Origin: Bacteroidota bacterium
GTDB lineage: Bacteria; Bacteroidota; Bacteroidia; Flavobacteriales; Flavobacteriaceae
Length of the DNA: 5,874 nt
Reading direction: 5' to 3'
NCBI GenBank assembly: GCA_022560715.1
Contig: JADFSQ010000140.1
Location: forward strand, 1 to 5,874
How positions within the stretch are numbered: position 1 is the first letter of the stretch; every line of letters starts with the position of its first letter. The position numbers and the translations under genes were made by a program. Below the pieces are notes generated by a model. That model was not told where the DNA came from, did not search any database, and saw only the letters and a program-made list of their open reading frames with translations. Shown piece by piece: positions 1 to 5,874 of this stretch.

Positions 1-109
1 AGGGTTGGATTTCTAGGATAGGTAGTGATGCTTAACCCCTCAGAGATTTTCTTAATAACTCTACGACGTTGCGTTAAGGGAGAGAAAGAGAGGGAGTCAT
101 CCCACAGAC
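1..109. other. Non-homologous left flank, possible interspersed repeat
   Basis: This stretch does not encode the vWA protein that follows. In the frame of that gene there is a stop at 56-58, and the residues from 59 to about 109 are low-complexity and basic, unlike any vWA domain. 49 of 110 bases are G/C, against 27 of 90 in the next 90 bases. On the minus strand one frame is open from about position 117 to the edge, roughly 39 codons. I do not recognise the product, and an open frame of this length could be chance. The tract around 60-80 (ctacgacgttgcgttaaggg) resembles the 'CTCTGCGACTTTGCGTTAA' type of interspersed intergenic sequence that I recall from Bacteroidota genomes. That likeness is from memory only. 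It may be a repeat inserted in the gene, the edge of a mobile element, or an assembly join. Confidence 0.4.
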
Positions 110-1021
110 AAAAATTTTAAAAATAAAAAGGAAAAAATTATTGCAGCTTTAGACAGGTTAAATTCAGGAGGTTCAACTGCAGGTGGAGCAGGAATAAAAT
201 TGGCTTATAAACTTGCTGAAAAGAATTTTATAAAAGGCGGAAATAATCGCGTTATTCTGGCGACAGATGGCGACTTTAATGTAGGAGCATCAAGTAATAA
301 AGCCATGGAAAAACTTATTGAAGAAAAACGAGAATCTGGAGTATTTCTGTCTGTTTTAGGATTTGGATATGGAAATTATAAAGATTCAAAATTAGAAACT
401 TTAGCAGATAAAGGGAATGGAAATCATGCTTATATAGATACTATGCAAGAAGCTCAAAAAGTATTTGGAAAAGAATTTGGAGGAACACTTTTTACTATTG
501 CTAAAGATGTTAAAATTCAAGTAGAATTTAATCCTAAAAAAGTACAAGCCTATCGTTTAATTGGTTATGAAAACAGACTTTTAGCAGATGAAGATTTTAT
601 AGACGACACAAAAGATGCCGGAGAATTAGGCAGTGGTCATACGGTAACTGCATTGTATGAAATTATTCCATTTGGAGTGTCAAGCAAATATCTAAAAGAC
701 ATTCATGATTTAAAATATACTAAAAGCGAAAATAATTCAGATTTTTCAGACGAATTATTTACAGTTAAATTCAGATATAAAAAACCAGATGGAAATAAAA
801 GTATTGAGATGGTTCATATTCAAAAAGACGAAATAACAGAAGCTTCCGAAGATTTAAAATTTTCATCAGCAGTTGCACTTTTTGGAATGCAATTAAGGCA
901 TTCTAAATATAGTAATGACTCAACAGTAAACGATGTTATAGCATTAGCCGAAAAAGGAAGAGGAGAAGATAAAGATGGTTACAGAGCAGAGTTTATTAGA
1001 TTGGTTAAAACATATAAGTAA
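110..1021 (+). CDS. yfbK: YfbK-like vWA domain protein, C-terminal part (5' truncated)
   Basis: About 303 residues remain of a protein family usually near 575-650 residues, so roughly the N-terminal half is missing. That half would hold the first metal-site motif DxSxS. What remains starts inside the vWA domain. The GGSTAGG turn (bases 167-187) carries the MIDAS threonine, and ATDGDFNVG (bases 260-286) carries the third MIDAS aspartate. The vWA fold ends near KVFGKEF at about base 478. The rest matches the family's C-terminal domain (DUF3520), ending in the typical R-x-EF-x-x-LV pattern. The family is exported and its role is poorly defined; binding of protein partners through a metal site is inferred. 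The TTG at 200 is not a real start, because the conserved frame runs through it from about base 110. Upstream of that the frame meets unrelated DNA and then a stop at 56. A strong terminator follows the gene. Confidence 0.85.
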   Translation, partial: KNFKNKKEKIIAALDRLNSGGSTAGGAGIKLAYKLAEKNFIKGGNNRVILATDGDFNVGASSNKAMEKLIEEKRESGVFLSVLGFGYGNYKDSKLETLADKGNGNHAYIDTMQEAQKVFGKEFGGTLFTIAKDVKIQVEFNPKKVQAYRLIGYENRLLADEDFIDDTKDAGELGSGHTVTALYEIIPFGVSSKYLKDIHDLKYTKSENNSDFSDELFTVKFRYKKPDGNKSIEMVHIQKDEITEASEDLKFSSAVALFGMQLRHSKYSNDSTVNDVIALAEKGRGEDKDGYRAEFIRLVKTYK

Positions 1022-1066
1022 CCAAGTCTAACAGTTGGTTGTAGTTTTTTCATAAGCAGACTTGGT
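1021..1066 (+). repeat. Inverted repeat just after the vWA stop codon
   Basis: ACCAAGTCT at 1021-1029 is perfectly complementary to AGACTTGGT at 1058-1066 (9 bp, 28-base loop). It begins at the last base of the stop codon and lies immediately before the stronger terminator hairpin. The loop holds AACAGTTGGTTGTAG and a run of six T. It may be an mRNA 3'-end stability structure or a first weak terminator; its function is inferred. Confidence 0.5.
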
Positions 1067-1071
1067 AAATT

Positions 1072-1100
1072 GAGGAACATCTATTTGATGTTCCTCTTTT
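1072..1100 (+). terminator. Rho-independent terminator after the vWA gene
   Basis: GAGGAACATC (1072-1081) pairs perfectly with GATGTTCCTC (1087-1096) across a five-base loop (TATTT), followed by TTTT at 1097-1100. A 10-bp stem with a T tail 50 bases after the stop codon is a textbook intrinsic terminator. It separates the vWA gene from the peptidase gene, which must then have its own promoter in 1100-1162. Confidence 0.85.
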
Positions 1101-1162
1101 GTATGAACGCGTTTTATGTATAAAAATAAAATTTCATATTTTTATAAATTAAACAAATCACA

Positions 1163-2500
1163 ATGAAGAAGCTTATAATATTACTGCTAATTTTTACGAC
1201 TCAAATAAACGCACAACAAATTCTGTCAGAAAAAGATCGCGCTATTGTAGTTGATGAAATTCTTGCAGATAGATTTAATAATCTACTGCCAAAATTAATG
1301 GATCGTACAGGAATTGATATGTGGATTTTAATTTCTAGAGAATACAACGAAGATCCTGTTTTAAAAACAATGCTGCCTTCTACTTGGCTAAATGCAAGAC
1401 GAAGAACAATAATCCTTTTTTATAGAGATAAAGAAAAAAATACATTAGATAAACTTGCAGTTGCACGATATAATTTTGGCGACAATATAATTCCGGCTTG
1501 GAATAAAGATAAAGAACCAAACCAATGGAAACGTTTAATGCAGCTTATTGAAGAGCGTAATCCTAATGCTATTGGATTGAATTACTCAACGCATTTTAAT
1601 ATTTCGGATGGATTAGATAAAACCGATTTCGATGAGTTTATGCAACACCTACCTGAAAAATATAATGATAAAATTGTTTCTTCCGAAAAACTAGCCATAG
1701 CTTGGATAGAAACCAGAACTGCTCGAGAAATGGTGATTTACAGTCAATTGGTTGACATTACTCATGCTATTATTGCTGAAGCTTTTTCAGAAAAGGTAAT
1801 AACACCAGGAATTACTTCAACAACAGATGTTGAGTGGTGGTTGCGACAAAAAATTACAAATCTTGGATTAAAAACATGGTTTCATCCATCGGTAGATATA
1901 CAGCGTAGTAATGAGGTTTTAGAAAGCCATATTTATTCGTTTGATGACAGACCTGAAGATATGATAATATTGCCTGGAGATCTGTTGCATTGCGATTTCG
2001 GGATTACTTATTTACGTTTAAATACCGATTGTCAGGAACTCGCTTATGTGTTAAAACCAAATGAAACAGAAGCCCCTTTGTTTTTACGAAATGCATTGGC
2101 TGACGGAAATAAAGTACAGGATATTTTTACTTCGAATTTTGAAACAGGCAAAACAGGAAATGAAATACTATTAAAATCGCTTCAAGAAGCAAAAGCACAA
2201 GGATTAAAACCTTCTATTTACACACATCCACTCGGTAGTTATGGACATTCATCCGGACCAACTATCGGAATGTGGGACTCACAAGGAGGTGTTCAAGGAG
2301 CAGGAGATTATCCTCTATTTCCTAATACAGTTTATGCTATAGAGTTAAATGCAACTGTAAACATTCCGCAATGGCAAAGAGATATCCGAATCATGCTTGA
2401 AGAAGCTGGATTCTATGGCGAAAATGGATTCAGATATGTAAATGGCAGACAAACAAAATTACTATTAATACCTCGTCTTAAAGTTCACCAAGGAAATTAA
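1163..2500 (+). CDS. Secreted M24 family metallopeptidase (Xaa-Pro aminopeptidase-like)
   Basis: The 445-residue protein starts with a Sec signal peptide (residues 1 to about 17, ending INAQ), so it acts outside the cytoplasm. Residues about 35-180 fit the creatinase-type N-terminal domain and about 185-440 the pita-bread M24 catalytic domain. Visible dimetal ligands are Asp278 (HCDFG) and Asp289, with the 11-residue spacing known from E. coli PepP, a histidine in the HPLGSYGH segment (355-362), Glu394 (YAIELN) and Glu413 or Glu414 (RIMLEE). By family it would cleave N-terminal residues next to proline or similar dipeptides, using two metal ions. Substrate specificity cannot be read here, and the histidine loop differs from the usual HGLGH form. 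The ATG is supported by the signal peptide immediately after it. An A-rich leader replaces a Shine-Dalgarno box. The gene stands alone, after a terminator and convergent with the DoxX gene. Confidence 0.9.
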   Translation: MKKLIILLLIFTTQINAQQILSEKDRAIVVDEILADRFNNLLPKLMDRTGIDMWILISREYNEDPVLKTMLPSTWLNARRRTIILFYRDKEKNTLDKLAVARYNFGDNIIPAWNKDKEPNQWKRLMQLIEERNPNAIGLNYSTHFNISDGLDKTDFDEFMQHLPEKYNDKIVSSEKLAIAWIETRTAREMVIYSQLVDITHAIIAEAFSEKVITPGITSTTDVEWWLRQKITNLGLKTWFHPSVDIQRSNEVLESHIYSFDDRPEDMIILPGDLLHCDFGITYLRLNTDCQELAYVLKPNETEAPLFLRNALADGNKVQDIFTSNFETGKTGNEILLKSLQEAKAQGLKPSIYTHPLGSYGHSSGPTIGMWDSQGGVQGAGDYPLFPNTVYAIELNATVNIPQWQRDIRIMLEEAGFYGENGFRYVNGRQTKLLLIPRLKVHQGN

Positions 2501-2520
2501 AAACAATAATATTATTATTG
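2499..2520 (-). terminator. Weak AT-only hairpin at the end of the DoxX gene
   Basis: CAATAAT (2504-2510) and ATTATTG (2514-2520) form a 7-bp stem with a 3-base loop. Read on the minus strand, it overlaps the tandem TAA TAA stops of the DoxX gene and is followed by five T (complement of 2499-2503). The stem is nearly all A-T pairs, so termination would be weak. It fills the whole space between two convergent genes. Confidence 0.35.
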
Positions 2521-2937
2521 CTGCATTTTCAGGTAATAGTCAACCGAATTTTTCCCCGAACCATATACTGTAAAAAAGATACATAATATCAACGCGACTA
2601 ACGATAAAATTAAATTAGTTGTGTCCATTTCACCAGCAAAATTTATTATTACAGCACCTATAATTAGAGGTAGTTGAGCCAAAGTTGCCCAACGTGTTAG
2701 TAATCCAAAAATTATAAGCAACCCTCCAATTACATGTGCAGGAGTTACATAATGTATGGCAATCATACTCCCTGCAATATTTTGTAAAGGTTTTATGAGG
2801 TCAATTAAAATTTTTGTATTTCCCATAAAAGAAAATCCTTTAAATAATAAAAACACACCAAATGCAATTCGGAGTAAATCAAGAGGATAATATGTATGTC
2901 TGTTTGCCCATTTGTTAAGTTTTTTGATTATTCCCAT
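2515..2937 (-). CDS. DoxX family membrane protein
   Basis: The product is a 140-residue integral membrane protein with four hydrophobic segments at about residues 17-37, 62-81, 84-101 and 107-126, the size and topology of the DoxX family. It has a basic N-terminus (KKLNKWANRH), the first-helix pattern LLRIAFGVFLLFKG, the second-helix GGLLIIFGLLTRWA and the closing GSGKNSVD, all typical of the family. DoxX proteins are inner-membrane proteins linked in some bacteria to thiol or oxidative-stress complexes, but most members, including this one, have no proven role. The ATG at 2935-2937 is followed directly by the expected short cytoplasmic start. The gene is divergent from the small secreted-protein gene across 118 bases of very AT-rich DNA and convergent with the peptidase gene, so it is probably a single-gene transcript. 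Confidence 0.85.
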   Translation of the reverse strand: MGIIKKLNKWANRHTYYPLDLLRIAFGVFLLFKGFSFMGNTKILIDLIKPLQNIAGSMIAIHYVTPAHVIGGLLIIFGLLTRWATLAQLPLIIGAVIINFAGEMDTTNLILSLVALILCIFFTVYGSGKNSVDYYLKMQQ

Positions 2938-3055
2938 GATAAAAAGATTTTAATTTGGTTATTAAAATACTTAAATTTAGCGAGATATAAAAATTTCATT
3001 TTTAAATAATAATAAATTATTTGTCCTTTTTTATTAAATTGCAAAAAAAAATATA
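2938..3055. promoter_or_regulatory. Divergent intergenic region with presumed promoters
   Basis: These 118 bases separate two divergent start codons, so promoters for both genes must lie here or nearby. The best partial match to the Bacteroidota -7 element TAnnTTTG on the plus strand is TAAATTTA at 2972-2979. The nearest upstream TTG (2955-2957) is only 14 bases away, where 17-19 are expected, so I make no firm promoter call. A nine-base A run (3043-3051) lies just before the TTG start. Confidence 0.4.
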
Positions 3056-3523
3056 TTGAAAAAGACTTTTCTTGTTTTTTTAGGAATCTTCATCTGTTGT
3101 ATATTTCAACCAATAAGTGCACAGCAAGTAGATCGCATACAGAGAGGCCAAAGGGGTTATACACCGCCACCAAAGGTAAGTTATGAAACATATATAGAAT
3201 TAAAAGATCCTTACGAAGAAACTAATATCATTCTTGCAAAATGTATTAAAGCATTTGATTTAGATGCTTTTGAAAAAGAAATTTTAAAGAATATTCTTAT
3301 AAAGAATTTTGAAAGTCAAAATGCCATATTAAATGATAAAAAAAACAGTCGTGAAGATCGAAAAAAGAAAATCTTTGAGTTAGACAAAACTTTTTATAGT
3401 GAACTGTCTTCAATTCTTTCGGCTGAAGAAATTGAAAAATATCGTGGCATGGATTTTGAAGAGACCAAAGAAGAAAAGAAACAAAAGAAAAAGAATCGGA
3501 GAAAAAATCGAAAAACATTATAA
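3056..3523 (+). CDS. Small secreted protein with basic tail, TTG start
   Basis: The 155-residue product is not assigned to a named family. It opens with a clear Sec signal peptide (KKTFLVFLGIFICC, cleavage likely after PISA at about residue 22). Residues about 48-130 are predicted helical and rich in charged residues, with LSAEEIEKYRGM near 121-132. This resembles the LTxEQxxKY-type end of Spy/CpxP-like periplasmic helical proteins of Bacteroidota, so a chaperone or stress role is possible but weakly supported. Residues 137-155 are almost all Lys, Arg, Glu and Gln, an unusually basic tail. No ATG fits: the frame upstream is open only back to a stop at 3035-3037, and TTG at 3056 directly precedes the Lys-Lys of the signal peptide, so it is the likely start. 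An ATT at 3038 is the less likely alternative. Confidence 0.7.
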   Translation: MKKTFLVFLGIFICCIFQPISAQQVDRIQRGQRGYTPPPKVSYETYIELKDPYEETNIILAKCIKAFDLDAFEKEILKNILIKNFESQNAILNDKKNSREDRKKKIFELDKTFYSELSSILSAEEIEKYRGMDFEETKEEKKQKKKNRRKNRKTL

Positions 3524-3645
3524 TAAAAGACGCATTTAAATAGCCTCTTCTTTATGGCATAAATTTTAGCATTTATAATATGGAATGTTAAATAATTTAG
3601 TACCAGCATTATTTTTTGTAATTTTAAAACTAAAGAAAAATTAAT
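3524..3645 (+). promoter_or_regulatory. AT-rich leader of the vWA-plug gene
   Basis: This 122-base spacer has no strong hairpin terminator; GCC...GGC at 3543-3558 is only a 3-bp stem. TAAATTTT at 3560-3567 matches seven of eight positions of TAnnTTTG but has no TTG at the right distance upstream. A TATAAT occurs at 3574-3579. The leader before the ATG is A-rich (aaagaaaaattaat), as usual for Bacteroidota translation starts. It is open whether the downstream gene has its own promoter or is read through from the small secreted-protein gene. Confidence 0.3.
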
Positions 3646-5247
3646 ATGAAAAACATTGTTATTTTAATTGTATTCTGGTTTAGTATTCAAGGTATAAATG
3701 CCCAAAAAAAAATTACTATTTATTGGGATGCTTCATATTCTATGAAGGATAGGAAGATTGATCGGGAGTTGCAATATCTTAACAACTATTTTAAGAAACA
3801 TCAAACTACCAATGTAACTTTGGTTATGTTTAGTAATGAAATTATTCTTAAAGAATCTTATTCCATAAAAGATGGAATTTGGAAGGCTTTAGAACATGAA
3901 TTGCTAAATACCATATACGATGGAGCCACATCATTTTCCAATTTATTTAAGGATAATTACGATGAGTGTTTTTTATTTTCAGATGGTATAGAAAATCTGG
4001 ACAAATTTAAACCTCCAACAGATAAACCACTTCACATTATCTCTACTTTACCTAATACAAATACAATAAATTTAAAATTAGCTGCCGATTTGTCTTTAGG
4101 ATCTTTTGTCTATTTAAATAGAGAACCAGAGCAATCTAATCGTATAGAAAGTGTAGAACAAATTTTCTCAAGTGAGTCAGATGGTTTTGTTACTGGGATG
4201 ATTTCTGGAATTGAAGGACCTTTACAAAACGTAAGTGTAATTAATAAAAATACAAATCAAGGTATGGCATCTAGAATAGGAGGTTCTTATAGAATAAAGG
4301 CTAAAGAAGGAGAAATATTGGTATTTACATATTTAGGAAAGAAAACTGTAAATATTAGAGTGTCGAAAGCAGATGTTCTTAATATTACGATGGGAGATAT
4401 TAAAGAAATACTAGACGAAGTTGTAATTATTTCTAAAGTAGAGAAAGAAGATTTAGTCAACACAGGTAATATTAGAGTTGATAAAAAGCGATTAGGTTAT
4501 TCTATAGAATCTATTGGAGAAGAGGAAATTTCAGAATTAGATATTGATGTTAAGTTAGCAGTTAAAGGACAGTTTGCGGGACTTGAAATACAAAATAATA
4601 CAGCCCAAGGACGTGTAGATTTAAGTCAGTTTCTCGGTAGAGGTAAAAACATGACAATTCTTGGCAATCAATATGGTTTAATAGTGCTTGATGGTGTGCC
4701 TTTGGCTCAATCCAATTCTAGTGCTGGAAATGGTTTTGTAAATGATACTAGTTTTATTAATCCAGATATTATTGTCGATATCACTTATTTAAAAGGCTTA
4801 GCAGCAACAAATAAGTATGGTACAAGAGGTATAAATGGGGTGTTATTAATTACTACAAAAAATGCTGTTAGTGATAAAGATACTACAAAAAAGAAAATTA
4901 AATTGGGTACAACAACAACCTATAGAGGCAATGCACAACTAATTGCCGAGTTACCTAACGTATCTTATATAAAAGTATTAAAAACCTCAAAAACTGTTGA
5001 TGAAGCTTTTCAAAATTATTTATTGCAAAGAAAAAAATATGGTCACAAACCAGAATTTTATCTCGACACTTATGATTATTTTAAAGAATGGAATAACGAG
5101 TTGTTGTCTAAACGTGTGCTATCCAATGTGTATGAAATAGCTTTTAATGACGTAGCTGCTTTAAGAGTACTTTCTTATAAACAACAAGCTAATGGAGATT
5201 ACAAAGATGCCGTTATTACACTTAAACAAGTATTAAAATTAAAATAG
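3646..5247 (+). CDS. Exported vWA / carboxypeptidase-like / TonB plug / TPR-like fusion protein
   Basis: The 533-residue protein begins with a Sec signal peptide (residues 1 to about 19, ending INAQ). Residues about 22-157 form a vWA domain with a complete metal (MIDAS) site: Asp28-Ala-Ser30-Tyr-Ser32, Thr95 (DGATS) and Asp113 (FSDG). Residues about 180-250 look like the carboxypeptidase-D regulatory-like beta domain found before SusC receptors, ending in the LDEVVI linker (256-261). Residues about 283-406 match a SusC/RagA-type plug domain, including IVLDGVPL (346-353) and KYGTRGINGVLLITTK (390-405). No outer-membrane barrel follows. Residues about 447-533 are helical and TPR-like (YKQQANGDYKDAVITLKQVL). 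It is likely periplasmic or surface-associated and may bind partners through the metal site and plug. Homologs I recall continue with more TPR-like sequence, so the C-terminus may be truncated at the join just downstream. Confidence 0.8.
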   Translation: MKNIVILIVFWFSIQGINAQKKITIYWDASYSMKDRKIDRELQYLNNYFKKHQTTNVTLVMFSNEIILKESYSIKDGIWKALEHELLNTIYDGATSFSNLFKDNYDECFLFSDGIENLDKFKPPTDKPLHIISTLPNTNTINLKLAADLSLGSFVYLNREPEQSNRIESVEQIFSSESDGFVTGMISGIEGPLQNVSVINKNTNQGMASRIGGSYRIKAKEGEILVFTYLGKKTVNIRVSKADVLNITMGDIKEILDEVVIISKVEKEDLVNTGNIRVDKKRLGYSIESIGEEEISELDIDVKLAVKGQFAGLEIQNNTAQGRVDLSQFLGRGKNMTILGNQYGLIVLDGVPLAQSNSSAGNGFVNDTSFINPDIIVDITYLKGLAATNKYGTRGINGVLLITTKNAVSDKDTTKKKIKLGTTTTYRGNAQLIAELPNVSYIKVLKTSKTVDEAFQNYLLQRKKYGHKPEFYLDTYDYFKEWNNELLSKRVLSNVYEIAFNDVAALRVLSYKQQANGDYKDAVITLKQVLKLK

Positions 5248-5874
5248 GAAAAACTAATAATCCAACAGTTGTTTGTCCTTTTTTATTTTTCATGCTTTTA
5301 TTGTATACATTTTCATCCGCCAAACTGTTACCCTTTGTATCTTTCAGAACCCCTTTCTTATCTTGTGCAAAATATCCGTCATGTACCTTTTCAACGGGAT
5401 ATGGGATGAGGTCTTTGTATCGCGGTTGCTCTATAAATTCATTATAATACTCTTCGAACCAATTGGCGAATTTACCTTGCACAGCTTCGCCCTGTTCATT
5501 ATAAGAGCGGTAATTTGCTACTTTGTCGACAAAAAACAGCGACAACACCTTGATTCCCTTTTCCTTCAATTGTTTCTCTTTTTCGAGGTGCTTCTTTATC
5601 GTATTTTTAATCTGAACTTTCATTACATCGTCACGAATACCACCCTGCTCCTGTCCAAGTGAAAGATACTTGCCATTGTTGAATTCAATATATTCATTTT
5701 CAGGTTCGGTATTTATCTCAGTGATGACATAACCGTCTTTATAGGCTTCTCTCTCATTCGATATTTGATATAAATCAGTACCCTGCCGGACTCTGACAAT
5801 TTTCTCTTTCGGACCGGATGAAGTATTAACATGCAGAGTTATTTTTGCAAAGATATTCGGCGTATTATCGACGG
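5222..5874 (-). pseudogene. res: Type III restriction enzyme Res subunit, internal fragment
   Basis: The minus-strand frame is open without a stop from the right edge to 5222 (about 216 residues). The first ATG in the window, at 5623, is internal: the frame continues upstream through SLGQEQGGIRDDV and EKIVRVRQGTDLYQ. The segment KVQIKNTIKKHLEKEKQL followed by GIKVLSLFFVDKVANYRSY, with WFEEYYNEF and VHDGYFAQDKKG further on, is characteristic of the Res subunit of EcoP15I/StyLTI-type enzymes. It lies at the start of the second RecA-like motor domain. Res uses ATP to cut DNA together with a Mod methylase. Motifs I and II would lie outside the window. After MKNKK (about 5279) the similarity stops, so the SHALREGWDNP-type motif V/VI region and the nuclease domain are missing, and the last 18 residues are an unrelated hydrophobic readthrough. 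GC is about 40% in sampled lines (72 of 180) versus about 31% (37 of 120) in the neighbouring gene. Confidence 0.85.
5247..5284 (+). terminator. Possible imperfect terminator after the vWA-plug gene
   Basis: GGAAAAAC (5247-5254) can pair with GTTTGTCC (5271-5278) at seven of eight positions across a 16-base loop, followed by six T (5279-5284). The stem starts in the TAG stop codon. It is weak, and the T run is also the lysine-rich coding end of the opposing res fragment. If real, it would argue that the vWA-plug gene naturally ends here and is not cut. Confidence 0.3.

Noticed and set aside
200..202. TTG at 200 as the start of the first gene
   Set aside because: The conserved vWA sequence, including the MIDAS threonine turn, is encoded in the same frame upstream from about base 110, so this codon is an internal leucine.
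1024..1040. Integron attC-like core (GTCTAAC next to GTTGGTT)
   Set aside because: The two boxes are one base apart, not at the ends of a long imperfect hairpin, the second box departs from GTTRRRY, and there is no integrase or cassette array.
1099..1126. Promoter for the M24 gene (TTG at 1099, TATAAAAA at 1119)
   Set aside because: Spacing is acceptable, but the -7 box does not match TAnnTTTG and the TTG lies in the terminator's T tail.
2955..2979. Bacteroidota promoter TTG...TAAATTTA
   Set aside because: The spacer is 14 bases, shorter than the usual 17-19, and the -7 box lacks its final G; too weak in DNA this AT-rich.
3297..3609. Minus-strand open frames of about 70 codons at 3297-3518 and 3394-3609
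   Set aside because: They lie opposite the small secreted-protein gene; their Phe/Ser-rich content is the reverse reading of its Lys/Glu-rich codons, with no family likeness.
5273..5662. Plus-strand open frame of 129 codons
   Set aside because: It is antisense to the recognisable Res fragment, which explains the coding signal; its hydrophobic translation has no family features.

Overview
The DNA is AT-rich, and the four genes in its core have the hallmarks of a marine or soil-type Flavobacteriia/Bacteroidota member: Sec signal peptides ending in '...NAQ' or '...SAQ', A-rich leaders with no Shine-Dalgarno box, a SusC-type TonB plug domain, and a YfbK-type von Willebrand factor A (vWA) protein. 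This origin is inferred from protein families and composition, not from any search.

Layout. Bases 1 to about 110 are a more GC-rich stretch (49 of 110 are G/C) that does not continue the gene after it. It resembles interspersed intergenic repeat or unrelated DNA. From about 110 to 1021 (+) comes the C-terminal half of a YfbK-like vWA protein, followed by a strong intrinsic terminator (1072-1100). A secreted M24 (Xaa-Pro aminopeptidase-like) metallopeptidase follows at 1163-2500 (+). Convergent to it, with a 14-base gap, is a four-helix DoxX-family membrane protein (2515-2937, -). Divergent from DoxX is a small secreted protein with a very basic tail and a TTG start (3056-3523, +). Then comes a 533-residue exported protein (3646-5247, +) that joins a complete-MIDAS vWA domain, a carboxypeptidase-regulatory-like beta domain, a SusC-like TonB plug domain and a TPR-like end, with no beta-barrel. 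From about 5280 to the right edge the minus strand encodes an internal piece of a type III restriction enzyme (Res subunit) of clearly higher GC content.

The genes do not form one obvious pathway. The two vWA proteins, the peptidase and the small secreted protein all look like envelope or periplasmic functions. Both ends of the window look like joins: the left gene lacks its N-terminal half against unrelated DNA, and at the right end a plug/TPR gene and a res gene meet and the res gene loses its C-terminal half. The cause could be real rearrangement or insertion, or chimeric assembly, and sequence alone cannot decide. The most distinctive biology is the vWA-plug-TPR fusion protein. No CRISPR array, RNA gene or complete mobile element was seen.
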